Positions 44,537 through 52,340 of a DNA stretch of 64,000 bases are shown here, in pieces. The notes under the pieces were generated by a model, which ran no database searches, was not told the origin of the DNA, and worked only from the letters and a program-made list of their open reading frames with translations. Position 1 is the first letter of the stretch, and every line of letters begins with the position of its first letter. The position numbers and the translations under genes were made by a program. The DNA lies in contig CAVZDW010000008.1 in the NCBI GenBank assembly GCA_963774155.1, forward strand, positions 434,001 through 498,000. The letters run 5' to 3'. The DNA comes from DASSUW01 sp963774155. Its GTDB lineage: Bacteria; Actinomycetota; Thermoleophilia; Solirubrobacterales; Solirubrobacteraceae.

Positions 44537-46128
44537 ATCCCGAGCGCGCTGACCAAGATCGGGATGCCGATGATGATCAGGACCGCCCCGACGATGTCGA
44601 AGAAGAAGCCGTTGCGCACCATCTGCGTGATCGGCACCACGCCGGAGCCGTAGACGATCGCGTTCTGCGGCGTCGAGACCGGCAGCATGAAGCCGAACGA
44701 CGCCGCGAAGGTGGCGGCCAGCGCGGGCACCATCGGGTCGACGTTCGCCGCCAGCGCCACCGGGATGACGATCGGCACCACGACCGACGCGCTCGCGGTG
44801 TTGGACGTCGTCTCCGAGATGAGGATCGCGAGGACGACGGCGAAGATCGTGATCGAGAGCTCCGAGGTCACCCCGAAGGTGTCCGAGCCCCAGTTGCCGA
44901 TCGTCTCGGCCAGCCCGGTCTCGGCGAGCAGCGAGCCGAAGATGATGCCCGAGCCGAAGAGCAGGATCGTGCCCCAGTCGATGTCCTTCGCCTCGTTCCA
45001 CGTCAGCGTGAACTCGCGCTTCTGCCAGTTCGTGGGGAGGAGGAAGAGCAGGGAGGCGGCGAAGATGGCCACGATGCCCTCGTCGAGCCGGCTGGTGACC
45101 TCCTCGTAGGTCTTCGACTCGTCACCGGCGATGATCGCCACGAAGCCCGGCGCGATCCACAGCACGACGGCGACGGTGAAGGCGATCAGCGTGTTGCGTT
45201 CCTTGACCGAGAGCCTGCCGAGCTTGGCCCGCTCCTCGGCGACGTACTCCTCGACGCCGTCCAGCCGCTTGACCTCGGGCTTGTTGAGGGTGAGCAGGAT
45301 CGCGCATAGCGCCACGAACATCAGCGCGCAGATCGGGAGCGCCGCGAGGATCCACTCGAGGAACGAGATCTTCTCGCCGGTGGCCTCCTCGATCAGGCCT
45401 CGGCCGATCAGGTTCGGCGGGCTGCCGACCGGCGTCAGGAGGCCGCCGACGCTCGCCCCGTAGGCCAGCATGAGCATGAGGGCGATGCCGACGCGCAGCC
45501 GCGTCGGGTCGACCTCGAAGCTGTCGTCGGTCTTGCGGTCGTAGATGTTGGCCAGCGTGCCGAGGATCGCGATCGCGGTGGGCAGCAGCATGGCCACGGT
45601 CGCCGTGTTGGAGACGAACGCGGAGAGCGCGCAGGTGATGACGCCGAACGCGATGATCGTCCGCCGCGTGCTCTTGCCCACGCCGGGCACCGCCAGCACG
45701 CGGAACGCGAAGCGGCGCGCCACGCCGTGGCGCAGCATCGCCTGGGCGATGATGAACGCGCCGATGAAGACCAGGATGGTCGTCGAGCCGAGCGGCGCGA
45801 TCACGTCGTCGGCCGGGGCGACGCCGATCACCGTGATCAGCACGATGCCCAGGAGGCCGCCGATGGGGATCGGCACCGCCTCGCTGATCCACAGGACGAT
45901 GACGAAGAGCAGCGCGGCAGCCAGCCTCTGCTGCGTCTCGTCCATGTCGAGCGGGAGCAGCAGGAAGATGAGGAACACGGCCGGCGCCAGGAACAGGCCG
46001 ATCGTGCGCCGCGCCTTCTCGAAGCGCTCCTCCTGCGGGCTCAGCTTCTGCTCGCCGAGCGTGCGGTACGTGCCGACCTTGGCGAGGCGCTCGAGCGCGT
46101 CGCCGCGAGACTCCTCCTGCACAGCCAT
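44533..46128 (-). CDS. DASS/SLC13 family divalent-anion:Na+ symporter
   Basis: A 531-aa membrane transporter for dicarboxylates or sulfate. After a charged N-terminus, about eleven helices are visible. The two SNT substrate/sodium motifs are clear: FVSNTATVAMLLPTA and ETTSNTASASVVVPI, together with GGLLTPVGSPPNLIGRGL and FGFMLPVSTPQNAIVYG. It is encoded 19 bp downstream of the beta-decarboxylating dehydrogenase on the same strand, so import of malate, tartrate or a similar acid and its oxidation form one unit. Confidence 0.92.
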   Translation of the reverse strand: MAVQEESRGDALERLAKVGTYRTLGEQKLSPQEERFEKARRTIGLFLAPAVFLIFLLLPLDMDETQQRLAAALLFVIVLWISEAVPIPIGGLLGIVLITVIGVAPADDVIAPLGSTTILVFIGAFIIAQAMLRHGVARRFAFRVLAVPGVGKSTRRTIIAFGVITCALSAFVSNTATVAMLLPTAIAILGTLANIYDRKTDDSFEVDPTRLRVGIALMLMLAYGASVGGLLTPVGSPPNLIGRGLIEEATGEKISFLEWILAALPICALMFVALCAILLTLNKPEVKRLDGVEEYVAEERAKLGRLSVKERNTLIAFTVAVVLWIAPGFVAIIAGDESKTYEEVTSRLDEGIVAIFAASLLFLLPTNWQKREFTLTWNEAKDIDWGTILLFGSGIIFGSLLAETGLAETIGNWGSDTFGVTSELSITIFAVVLAILISETTSNTASASVVVPIVIPVALAANVDPMVPALAATFAASFGFMLPVSTPQNAIVYGSGVVPITQMVRNGFFFDIVGAVLIIIGIPILVSALGI

Positions 46129-46147
46129 GTCGGGCGGGGTCCCCGGG

Positions 46148-47230
46148 TCAGGCGGTCGCGAAACGCGACACGAGCGCGGCGGTGACCTCGGCGGTGGTCG
46201 CGGTGCCGCCCAGATCGCGGGTCCGCGGGCCGTCGCTCGCGAGCATCGCCTCGAGGTGGGCGAGGATGGCAGCGGCCGCCTCGGTCTCGCCGAGGTGCTC
46301 GAGCATCTGGGCGCCCGACCAGATCGCGCCGATCGGGTTGGCGATGCCCTGCCCGGCGATATCGGGCGCCGAGCCGTGGACGGGCTCGAACATCGAGGGA
46401 TGCTCGCGCTCGGGGTTGAGGTTGCCCGAGGGGGCGATGCCGATCGAGCCCGCCACCGCCGCGGCGAGATCGCTGAGGATGTCGCCGAAGAGGTTGGAGG
46501 CCACGATGACGTCGAAGCGACCGGGGGTGAGGACGACCATCGCGGCGAGCGCGTCGATCAGGACCTGCTCCGACTGCAGCTCCGGGTACTGCGAGGTCAC
46601 GTGGGCGAACCGCTCGTCCCAGAACGGCATCGTGTGGATGATCCCGTTGGACTTCGTGGCCGAGCAGATCCGGCCGGAGCGCGTCGCGGCCAGCTCGCAG
46701 GCGTACTTCATGACCCGGTCGGTGCCCTTGCGCGTGAAGAGCGACTCCTGGACGGCGAGCTCGTCCTCGGTGCCCTGGTGCAGCCGGCCGCCGATCTCCG
46801 AGTACTCGCCCTCGTTGTTCTCCCGGACGATCACCATGTCGACCTGCTCGGGCGTGACGTCCCGGAGCGGGGAGGGGATGCCGGGCCAGAGCCGGATCGG
46901 CCGCAGGTTCACGTACTGGCGGAACGTGCGCCGGATCGGGATCAGGAGGCCCCAGAGCGAGATGTGGTCGGGGACGTCCGGCCGCCCGACGGCGCCGAGG
47001 AAGATCGCGTCGCTGTCGCGCAGGGTGTCGAGCGCGTCCGGCGGCATCATCTGGCCGTGCTCGACGAAGTAGTCGCAGCCCCAGGGATGCTCGGTGGTCT
47101 CGAGGGCGAACCCGTGGGCGCGACCCGCGGCGGTCAGCACCTCGAGCGCGGCCGGCGTGACCTCACGACCGATCCCGTCGCCCGGGATCACGGCGATGCG
47201 GTGCGTTCTCGACTCGTCTCCTTCACTCAT
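46148..47230 (-). CDS. tartrate/D-malate dehydrogenase-type beta-decarboxylating dehydrogenase
   Basis: A 360-aa cytosolic NAD-dependent enzyme of the isocitrate/isopropylmalate dehydrogenase family. IPGDGIGREVTPAAL begins the fold; FLGAVGRPDVPDHISLWGLL is characteristic of tartrate dehydrogenase/D-malate dehydrogenase (TtuC/DmlA) rather than LeuB; IVRENNEGEYSEIGGR, the metal site VASNLFGDILSDLAA and FEPVHGSAPDIAGQGIANP follow. Expected reactions are oxidative decarboxylation of D-malate to pyruvate or oxidation of tartrate. ATG 47230 lies 7 nt after a -10-like TACGAC. First gene of a two-gene operon with the DASS transporter; divergent from tRNA-Val. Confidence 0.88.
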   Translation of the reverse strand: MSEGDESRTHRIAVIPGDGIGREVTPAALEVLTAAGRAHGFALETTEHPWGCDYFVEHGQMMPPDALDTLRDSDAIFLGAVGRPDVPDHISLWGLLIPIRRTFRQYVNLRPIRLWPGIPSPLRDVTPEQVDMVIVRENNEGEYSEIGGRLHQGTEDELAVQESLFTRKGTDRVMKYACELAATRSGRICSATKSNGIIHTMPFWDERFAHVTSQYPELQSEQVLIDALAAMVVLTPGRFDVIVASNLFGDILSDLAAAVAGSIGIAPSGNLNPEREHPSMFEPVHGSAPDIAGQGIANPIGAIWSGAQMLEHLGETEAAAAILAHLEAMLASDGPRTRDLGGTATTAEVTAALVSRFATA

Positions 47231-47270
47231 GGATCGAGTCGTATCCCATTGCTACGCTTGGCAACCTCCC

Positions 47271-47343
47271 GGGCGATTAGCTCAGCTGGGAGAGCGCCGC
47301 CTCGACAAGGCGGAGGTCACTGGTTCGAGCCCAGTATCGCCCA
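47271..47343 (+). tRNA. tRNA-Val (GAC)
   Basis: A complete cloverleaf: acceptor GGGCGAT/ATCGCCC, D-arm GCTC/GAGC, anticodon stem CCGCC/GGCGG with loop TCGACAA (anticodon GAC), and T-arm CTGG-TTCGAGC-CCAG. The discriminator is A and CCA is not encoded. Confidence 0.97.
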
Positions 47344-47345
47344 TG

Positions 47346-47373
47346 AAAAGGTCCGCATTTGCGGGCCTTTTGT
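47346..47373 (+). terminator. intrinsic terminator after tRNA-Val
   Basis: A hairpin of AAAAGGTCCGCA with TGCGGGCCTTTT (one G-T pair), followed by TGTGTTTG, begins 2 bp after the tRNA end. Confidence 0.8.
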
Positions 47374-47534
47374 GTTTGTGGTCCGAGACCAGTTCGATCC
47401 GCCCCTCATCCGGGGGAGCCGAGCTGGCCCGACCTCCGTGGGTGCGTGGCATACCCGGGAATCGACGCGACGAGCGCAGACGATCGGCCGCAGATCCTGG
47501 CGGCCGTTCGCTCAGGCGCTGCACTCGAGCTCCG

Positions 47535-48420
47535 GTGCCCGCGGCCGCGCTGCTCGGTAGCCTGCTTTCAGGAGTGTGCCTCGGGCTGCGCCGCGGGGAC
47601 TCGACGGATCGGCCCTCGCCATGACGGAGCCGGCCGCCACCCGCACGCCGGTCCCCGCCCCTGACGTTGCACTCACCTCCGACGAGAAGCAGGTGTGGGC
47701 GAAGCTCCCGCCCGATCGGTCAAGCATCCCGGTCCTCACTACCACGGGATCGGGCCGGAGAGCAACTCCGAACGCCTCGGCCCTCCTACGGCATCGGCAC
47801 CGAGGACTTCGCCAAGCAGATGACGATGATCCAGCATCAGGCCCCGAGACGATCGACCTGCAGACGCCGTCAGCTTCGTCCAGAACAAGCCGGTCGATCT
47901 CCCGCCGCGACCGCTGCTGCTGACCTTCGACGACGGCGCGCGCCGACTCCTGGACCGGCGCCGACGGCATCCTGCGCAAGTGCAGCTTCAACGCGGCATG
48001 TTCGCTGACGTCGGGCGCATCGACCGCGGCGATCCCGAATACCTCACATGGCACGAGCCGCGACCGCGGACGCGGGCACTACGTCGCTCAACTGCACTCC
48101 GGCAAGGCCACACGCCAGTCCACTACGGCCCGGGCCCGATCGACCGTCGGTCGCTCATCCGGCATCGGCCCAGGACGGCACTCGACGCAGGACCGCGTCC
48201 GTCAGACCTCACCGGCAGCGCCGCCGACCGACCGCTCGCTCGCTCCGCGCTACGGCCGCTACGCCAGGCAGTACGGCGTCGAAGCCGCGAGTCGGACAGC
48301 CGCTCGGCAACACCAGGTCACGCCGCGTCCACCACGGGCGACCAGGCACGAGATGCTGCTCTCCGGCAAGCCTAACAAGATGCCCAGACGAACCGCACCA
48401 CCGGGCACGACGAGTCTGAC
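47535..48420 (+). pseudogene. decayed polysaccharide deacetylase (CE4/PgaB-like)
   Basis: Pieces of one CE4 deacetylase follow in the right order but jump between all three frames. Signal-like ALLGSLLSGVCLGL; SDEKQVWAKLPPDRSSIPVL (from 47671); YHGIGPESNSERLG; SYGIGTEDFAKQMTMIQH; ETIDLQT; SFVQNKPVDLPPRPLLLTFD with DDG, the metal-binding TFDDG motif (about 47925); ADSWTGADGILRKCSFNAA; MFADVGRIDRGDPEYLTWHE; HYVAQLHSGK; GHTPVHYGPGPID. At least eight small indels are needed to join them, so this is genuine decay rather than a single read error. Intact relatives remove acetyl groups from poly-N-acetylglucosamine or peptidoglycan outside the cell. A PgaC-like synthase survives at 56 kb. Confidence 0.72.
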
Positions 48421-49320
48421 TTAGCACGCGCTCGCTGGCCGATCGGCGGCGTCGCCGCCGACTGCACGGCGGTTACTTGCCGGCCGCCCGGCATCTCGGA
48501 TTCAGGCTGCGTGCTCGTCGTCTTGCCCGGGGTTGATCGTGTGCGCTGGGTTCGGCGGCGAGAGCGCCGCTCGCACTCCGGATGACACCCGCGCCCGGCG
48601 CTGCCGGGGCGGCTGGCGCGGTACGTGGCGTGTCGATGCTGCAGGCTGGCGGGGGGCTGATCGCGGCGAGCGCCGAGGGCGGCGATGCGGCTGCTGGCCG
48701 TCACCTCACGAGTCCCAGGGCGCGATCACCAGGGCAACGCGTGATCGGCGAGATCACCGTCGACGGCACGCTCGGTTCATCACCTTCATCGGTCCGGTGA
48801 CGGGACTGACCGGGCTCTGCTCGCGTTGCGGGGCCGCTGCGCGCGCCGTCAGGCGGCCCGCGCCGGCACGGCGCTCTTCGGCGCGCGTCGTCCTCGTCGG
48901 ACTCGCGCTCGTCGACCGCGGCTGTTGGCAGCCGTGTCGCGCTGCGGAGCTCGGGCTGACCGACACTTACGGGCGCCTATCCGGCGATCGCGCCGCGCCC
49001 GACCCTGGCGCGCGTTGTCCTCGTCGCCGCGCCGCGGTCGCTCGTGCTGTTGCCGGCGCAGCACTCGGGACGCGGTGCGCACCTGCGGGCCGCCGACGTC
49101 CAGCGCCGCCCGACTGGTCAACGCCTCGGCGCGGGTCTTGGTTGCGCTTCTCGGCACACTCAAGACGTCGAGGGCATGCGGGAGGCCGACGATCTGCCCC
49201 ACGCCCGGCGCCCGCAGCAGCGGCGCCGCGCGGACGCATGTAGTGCGTCGCGCGCGGCGACTGGCGCGCCCGCGCGCCGACCGGTAGGTTCACGCTCGCC
49301 CCCAGAGAAAAGGACAGGCC
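48421..49320 (+). other. 900-bp stretch without a recognisable gene
   Basis: High-GC sequence in which the open frames on both strands read as Arg/Ala/Pro-rich text with no family resemblance, no signal peptide and no ribosome binding site. It sits between two broken genes, so it is probably decayed coding sequence. An AGAAAAGGA at 49304-49312 belongs to the next gene. Confidence 0.5.
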
Positions 49321-50576
49321 ATGAACGGACTCACCACGGCGCGAGCGTCATGCTGCGCGCGCCGGGACGGTCGTCTGGCTGGCGGGGATGCTGTGCTGCA
49401 CCACCGCGCCCGCTCACGCGGCGAGCGCGCCTTCCGGCAGCGCCGCTGCGCAGGCGCCCCGGGACGTGATCATCACCGGGGTCTCATGCCCGTCGGCGGA
49501 CCGGTGCATGACCGTCGGCAACGACGTCACCGGGGACATCAGTTTTCACACCCGGCCGTTCGCGGAGATGTGGAACGGCACGGCGTGGACGGACACCCAC
49601 CCGCGCGAGCCCGCACGTTCGAGCGCCACCCGCCTGTTCGCCGTGTCCTGCCCGAGCAGGCGAATCTGCGTCGCCGTCGGCGACTACGAGGCCAAAGCCG
49701 ACCCCAACAGCCGGCCCTACGCGCAGATCTGGAACGGCAGCGCGTGGAAGATCACGCCGGTGCCCGAACCCCCGAACGACAGCTTCAGCGGGCTGGGCGC
49801 GGTGTCGTGCGCCAGCGCCCGCATGTGCGTGGCGGTCGGGAACGTGCTCGTCGGCGGGCACAACAACACGTACAGCGTCGTCTGGAACGGGCGCAAGTGG
49901 CACATCGAATGGGTGCGGCTGCGCAGGAACACCACGTACAGCCGGCTGTCCAGCGTCTCCTGCACCGGGCCGCGTTCCTGCACCGCCTCCGGCGAATACC
50001 AGCAGCACGACTCCTCCAAGTCGCGGACGCTGGTCGAGACCTTCAACGGCTCAGAATGGACGCTCCGGGCAACCCCGAACCCGCGCTCGGGCCCGAACGG
50101 CTCAACGCTCGACGGCGTCTCCTGCTGGGCGCGCCGCGGATGCATGGCGGTCGGGCATCGCAACAAGCTCTCAAACGACGGGTCGCTCACCGTCGCCGCG
50201 CGCCTTGACGGGCAGCGCTGGACCACAGCGACTCGACCTCGCCGCCCCTGCCACCAGCGTCCTGCTCGACGTCTCCTGCCCGTCCCGGCGGGCGTGCGTC
50301 GCCGCCGGGGTGTCCTTCACCTCGACGCCGACGCAGACCCAGTCCCCACTGATGCAGACCTGGGACGGCACGAGCTGGCGGATCGATCAGATCCCCGTCC
50401 CGGCGGGCGCGTTCGCGATGAGCCTGGAAGCCGTCTCGTGCGCCGCGCCGGACGCGTGCATGGCCGTCGGCGACTACAACCCCAGCGACCCGTTCATACG
50501 GATGGCCTCGCCGCCGTCGATCCCGGTGGCGGTCACCTACGACGGCACGGGATGGACTCTCGCGGCCGCACCCTGA
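49321..50576 (+). pseudogene. secreted six- to seven-repeat protein (SCxSxxxCxAVG repeats), two frameshifts
   Basis: The protein is built from about 50-residue repeats, each starting with a paired-Cys motif: VSCPSADRCMTVGND, VSCPSRRICVAVGDY, VSCASARMCVAVGN, VSCTGPRSCTASGEY, VSCWARRGCMAVGH, VSCPSRRACVAAG and VSCAAPDACMAVGDY, with a WNGxxW strand about 25 residues later. Seven units suggest a beta-propeller. The start MNGLTTARAS (ATG 49321 after AAAGGA) and the signal VVWLAGMLCCTTAPAHAASA lie in adjacent frames, implying one extra base at about 49353-49360. A second extra base at about 50231 separates units five and six. Repaired, it would be an about 417-aa exported protein; function unknown. 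Confidence 0.68.
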
Positions 50577-50632
50577 CCCTCCGCCTTCGAGCATGCGACG
50601 CGCGACGAGGTAGTCGATCCCCGCTGGAGCAG

Positions 50633-50667
50633 AACACTTAGGCAGCTACCTAAGTGTTTGCTACGAT
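50633..50667 (+). promoter_or_regulatory. ArsR operator and leaderless promoter
   Basis: A perfect 10-bp-arm inverted repeat, AACACTTAGG-N6-CCTAAGTGTT (50633-50658), is followed by a -10-like TACGAT (50662-50667). The operator covers the -35/spacer, so binding of the ArsR dimer would block its own promoter. ATG 50675 is 7 nt after the -10. Confidence 0.75.
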
Positions 50668-50674
50668 GCGGCCC

Positions 50675-51028
50675 ATGCCGACCGCCGACGCAGCACAGCT
50701 CGACCGGGCGTTCCACGCGCTCGCCGACGAGAGCCGCCGCGCGATGGTCGTCCGCCTGTCGCGCGGCGCGGCGTCCGTGAGCGAGCTCGCCGCACCGCTG
50801 GACATGTCGCTGCCGTCCGTGATGCAGCACCTCGACGTGCTGCAGCGCAGCGGCCTCGTGCGCTCGGAGAAGGTCGGCCGCGTCCGGAGGTGCCGGCTCG
50901 AGCCCGGCCCGATGCGCACGCTCGAGCAGTGGATCGCCGAGCACCGCGCGATCTGGGAGAGGCACTTCGACCGCCTCTCCGACGTCCTCGACGACGCCTT
51001 CCCCACCGACCAAGGAGACCGCCGATGA
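50675..51028 (+). CDS. ArsR-family winged-helix repressor
   Basis: A 117-aa cytosolic DNA-binding protein. The winged helix reads LDRAFHALADESRRAMVVRL, SVSELAAPLDMSLPSVMQHLDVL (recognition helix) and GLVRSEKVGRVRRCRLEPGPM. No Cys-rich metal site is visible, so it belongs to the non-metal ArsR group that pairs with SRPBCC (AHSA1-like) proteins. ATG 50675 is preferred because a -10 box lies 7 nt before it; ATG 50666 would place the start inside the promoter. Stop overlaps the SRPBCC gene by ATGA. Confidence 0.88.
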   Translation: MPTADAAQLDRAFHALADESRRAMVVRLSRGAASVSELAAPLDMSLPSVMQHLDVLQRSGLVRSEKVGRVRRCRLEPGPMRTLEQWIAEHRAIWERHFDRLSDVLDDAFPTDQGDRR

Positions 51029-51486
51029 GCATCCGCCAGCACGACTTCACGATCGAGCGCCGGTTCCGCCAGACCCCGGCGCAGGCGTTCCGCGCGTTCG
51101 CGGACGCGGAGCTCAAGCAGCGCTGGTTCGGCGTGCCCGAGGGCTGGACCGACGCCAAGTGGGAGCTCGACTTCCGTGTCGGCGGCAGCGAGGTGAGCGT
51201 GGGACGCGATCCGCGCGGGGTGCTGCACGAGTTCCGCAGCCGGTACCACGACATCGTCGACGGTGAGCGGATCGTCTTCGCCTACGACCTCCTGCTCGAC
51301 GGGCGGCTCATCTCCGTGTCGCTGACGACCGTCGAGGTGCGGCCCGACGGCGACGGCACGCGGCTCGTCTTCACCGAGCACGGCGCGTTCTTCGACGACC
51401 TCGAGGATCCGGCGGAGCGCGAGCACGGCACCGGCCTGCTGCTCGACGGGCTCGCCGCCTTCCTCGGTGAGCAGGTCGCCGCGTGA
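51025..51486 (+). CDS. SRPBCC / AHSA1-like domain protein
   Basis: A 153-aa soluble protein with the START-like hydrophobic-cavity fold: FTIERRFRQTPAQAFRAFAD, LKQRWFGVPEGW, VGGSEVSVG, YHDIVDGERIVFAYDLL and LVFTEHGAFFDD. This family is regularly encoded with ArsR repressors of this type, and may bind a small hydrophobic ligand. AAGGAG (51012-51017) precedes the ATG by 7 nt, and the start overlaps the ArsR stop. Confidence 0.9.
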   Translation: MSIRQHDFTIERRFRQTPAQAFRAFADAELKQRWFGVPEGWTDAKWELDFRVGGSEVSVGRDPRGVLHEFRSRYHDIVDGERIVFAYDLLLDGRLISVSLTTVEVRPDGDGTRLVFTEHGAFFDDLEDPAEREHGTGLLLDGLAAFLGEQVAA

Positions 51487-51503
51487 GCCCCGGAGGAGTC
51501 GCG

Positions 51504-52109
51504 ATGCCGGACACCACGTGCCACATGTCGATCTCGCTCGACGGTTTCGTCGCCGGGCCGGACCAGAGTCGCGAGCACCCGCTTGGGAAGCGCGGAAGGG
51601 AGCTCCACCGCTGGCACCTCGGCGACGAGCGCGCCAACGAGGCCGACGAGACGGCTGCCGGCTGGCTCATGCGCCCGCGCGGCGCCTACGTCATGGGCCG
51701 CAACATGTTCGGGCCGATCCGCGGTGAGTGGGAGGAGGACTGGCGCGGCTGGTGGGGGCCCGAGCCGCCGTACCACGCACCGGTGTTCGTGCTCACCCAT
51801 CACGCCCACGAGCCGATCGAGATGGAGGGCGGGACGACCTTCCACTTCGTCACCGACGGCTTCGACGCCGCCTACGCACAGGCGCGTGAGACGGCCGGCG
51901 ACGACGGCGTGGACATCGCGGGCGGCGCCTCCACCGTTCGGCAGGCGCTCATCGCCGGGGTCGTCGACGAGCTCACGCTCGACATCGCCCCGGTCCTACT
52001 CGGGTCCGGCGAGCGGATCTTCGACGGCGTCGAATCCTTTGGGTTGGAGCCCGTCGAGGTGCTGCATTCGCCGCTGGCCACGCACATCCGCTACCGCCGG
52101 GCGAGCTGA
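51504..52109 (+). CDS. dihydrofolate reductase-like (RibD C-terminal) oxidoreductase
   Basis: A 201-aa cytosolic NADPH-dependent reductase-like protein with the RibD_C/DHFR fold: HMSISLDGFVAGPDQSREHP, GAYVMGRNMFGPIRGEW, VFVLTHHAHEPIEM, and DIAGGASTVRQALIAGVVDEL with the nucleotide-binding GGAS. Such YwjB/YyaP-like proteins follow ArsR-SRPBCC pairs in many actinobacteria; substrate unknown. ATG 51504 has GGAGGA 7 nt upstream and is preferred to the GTG at 51483, which overlaps the SRPBCC stop. Last gene of the operon. Confidence 0.88.
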   Translation: MPDTTCHMSISLDGFVAGPDQSREHPLGKRGRELHRWHLGDERANEADETAAGWLMRPRGAYVMGRNMFGPIRGEWEEDWRGWWGPEPPYHAPVFVLTHHAHEPIEMEGGTTFHFVTDGFDAAYAQARETAGDDGVDIAGGASTVRQALIAGVVDELTLDIAPVLLGSGERIFDGVESFGLEPVEVLHSPLATHIRYRRAS

Positions 52110-52340
52110 AGGCCGGTGTGCTGCCGCTGGCGAGGCCCGGCTCTTCTCAGAAGCGCGGTCAGCGACCGTACCTTGACTTCGTAGGAGGCACTGGCGAGGA
52201 TCGGAGCGAGTAGGCAGTCGTACCGCCGCGCGAGACCTGCCCGCTGTGAGCGCTTTGGCGCCACGCGACGTGTGCCTGCTGACCGCCGCCCGTTGGTGGG
52301 GCTTTGCCGCGGCCCAGTCGTAGAGGAAGGACGCTGACCG

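Noticed and set aside
44537..45309. Continuation of the DUF2461 frame antisense to the DASS transporter
   Set aside because: Asp/Arg-rich shadow of the transporter; the family ends at about 44530.
47271..47343. tRNA-Val as an attachment site of an integrated element
   Set aside because: No integrase and no repeat of the tRNA 3' end could be found in the window.
48533..49243. 236-aa open frame on the plus strand
   Set aside because: Arg/Ala/Pro-rich composition, no start signal, no recognisable family; lies in a decayed zone.
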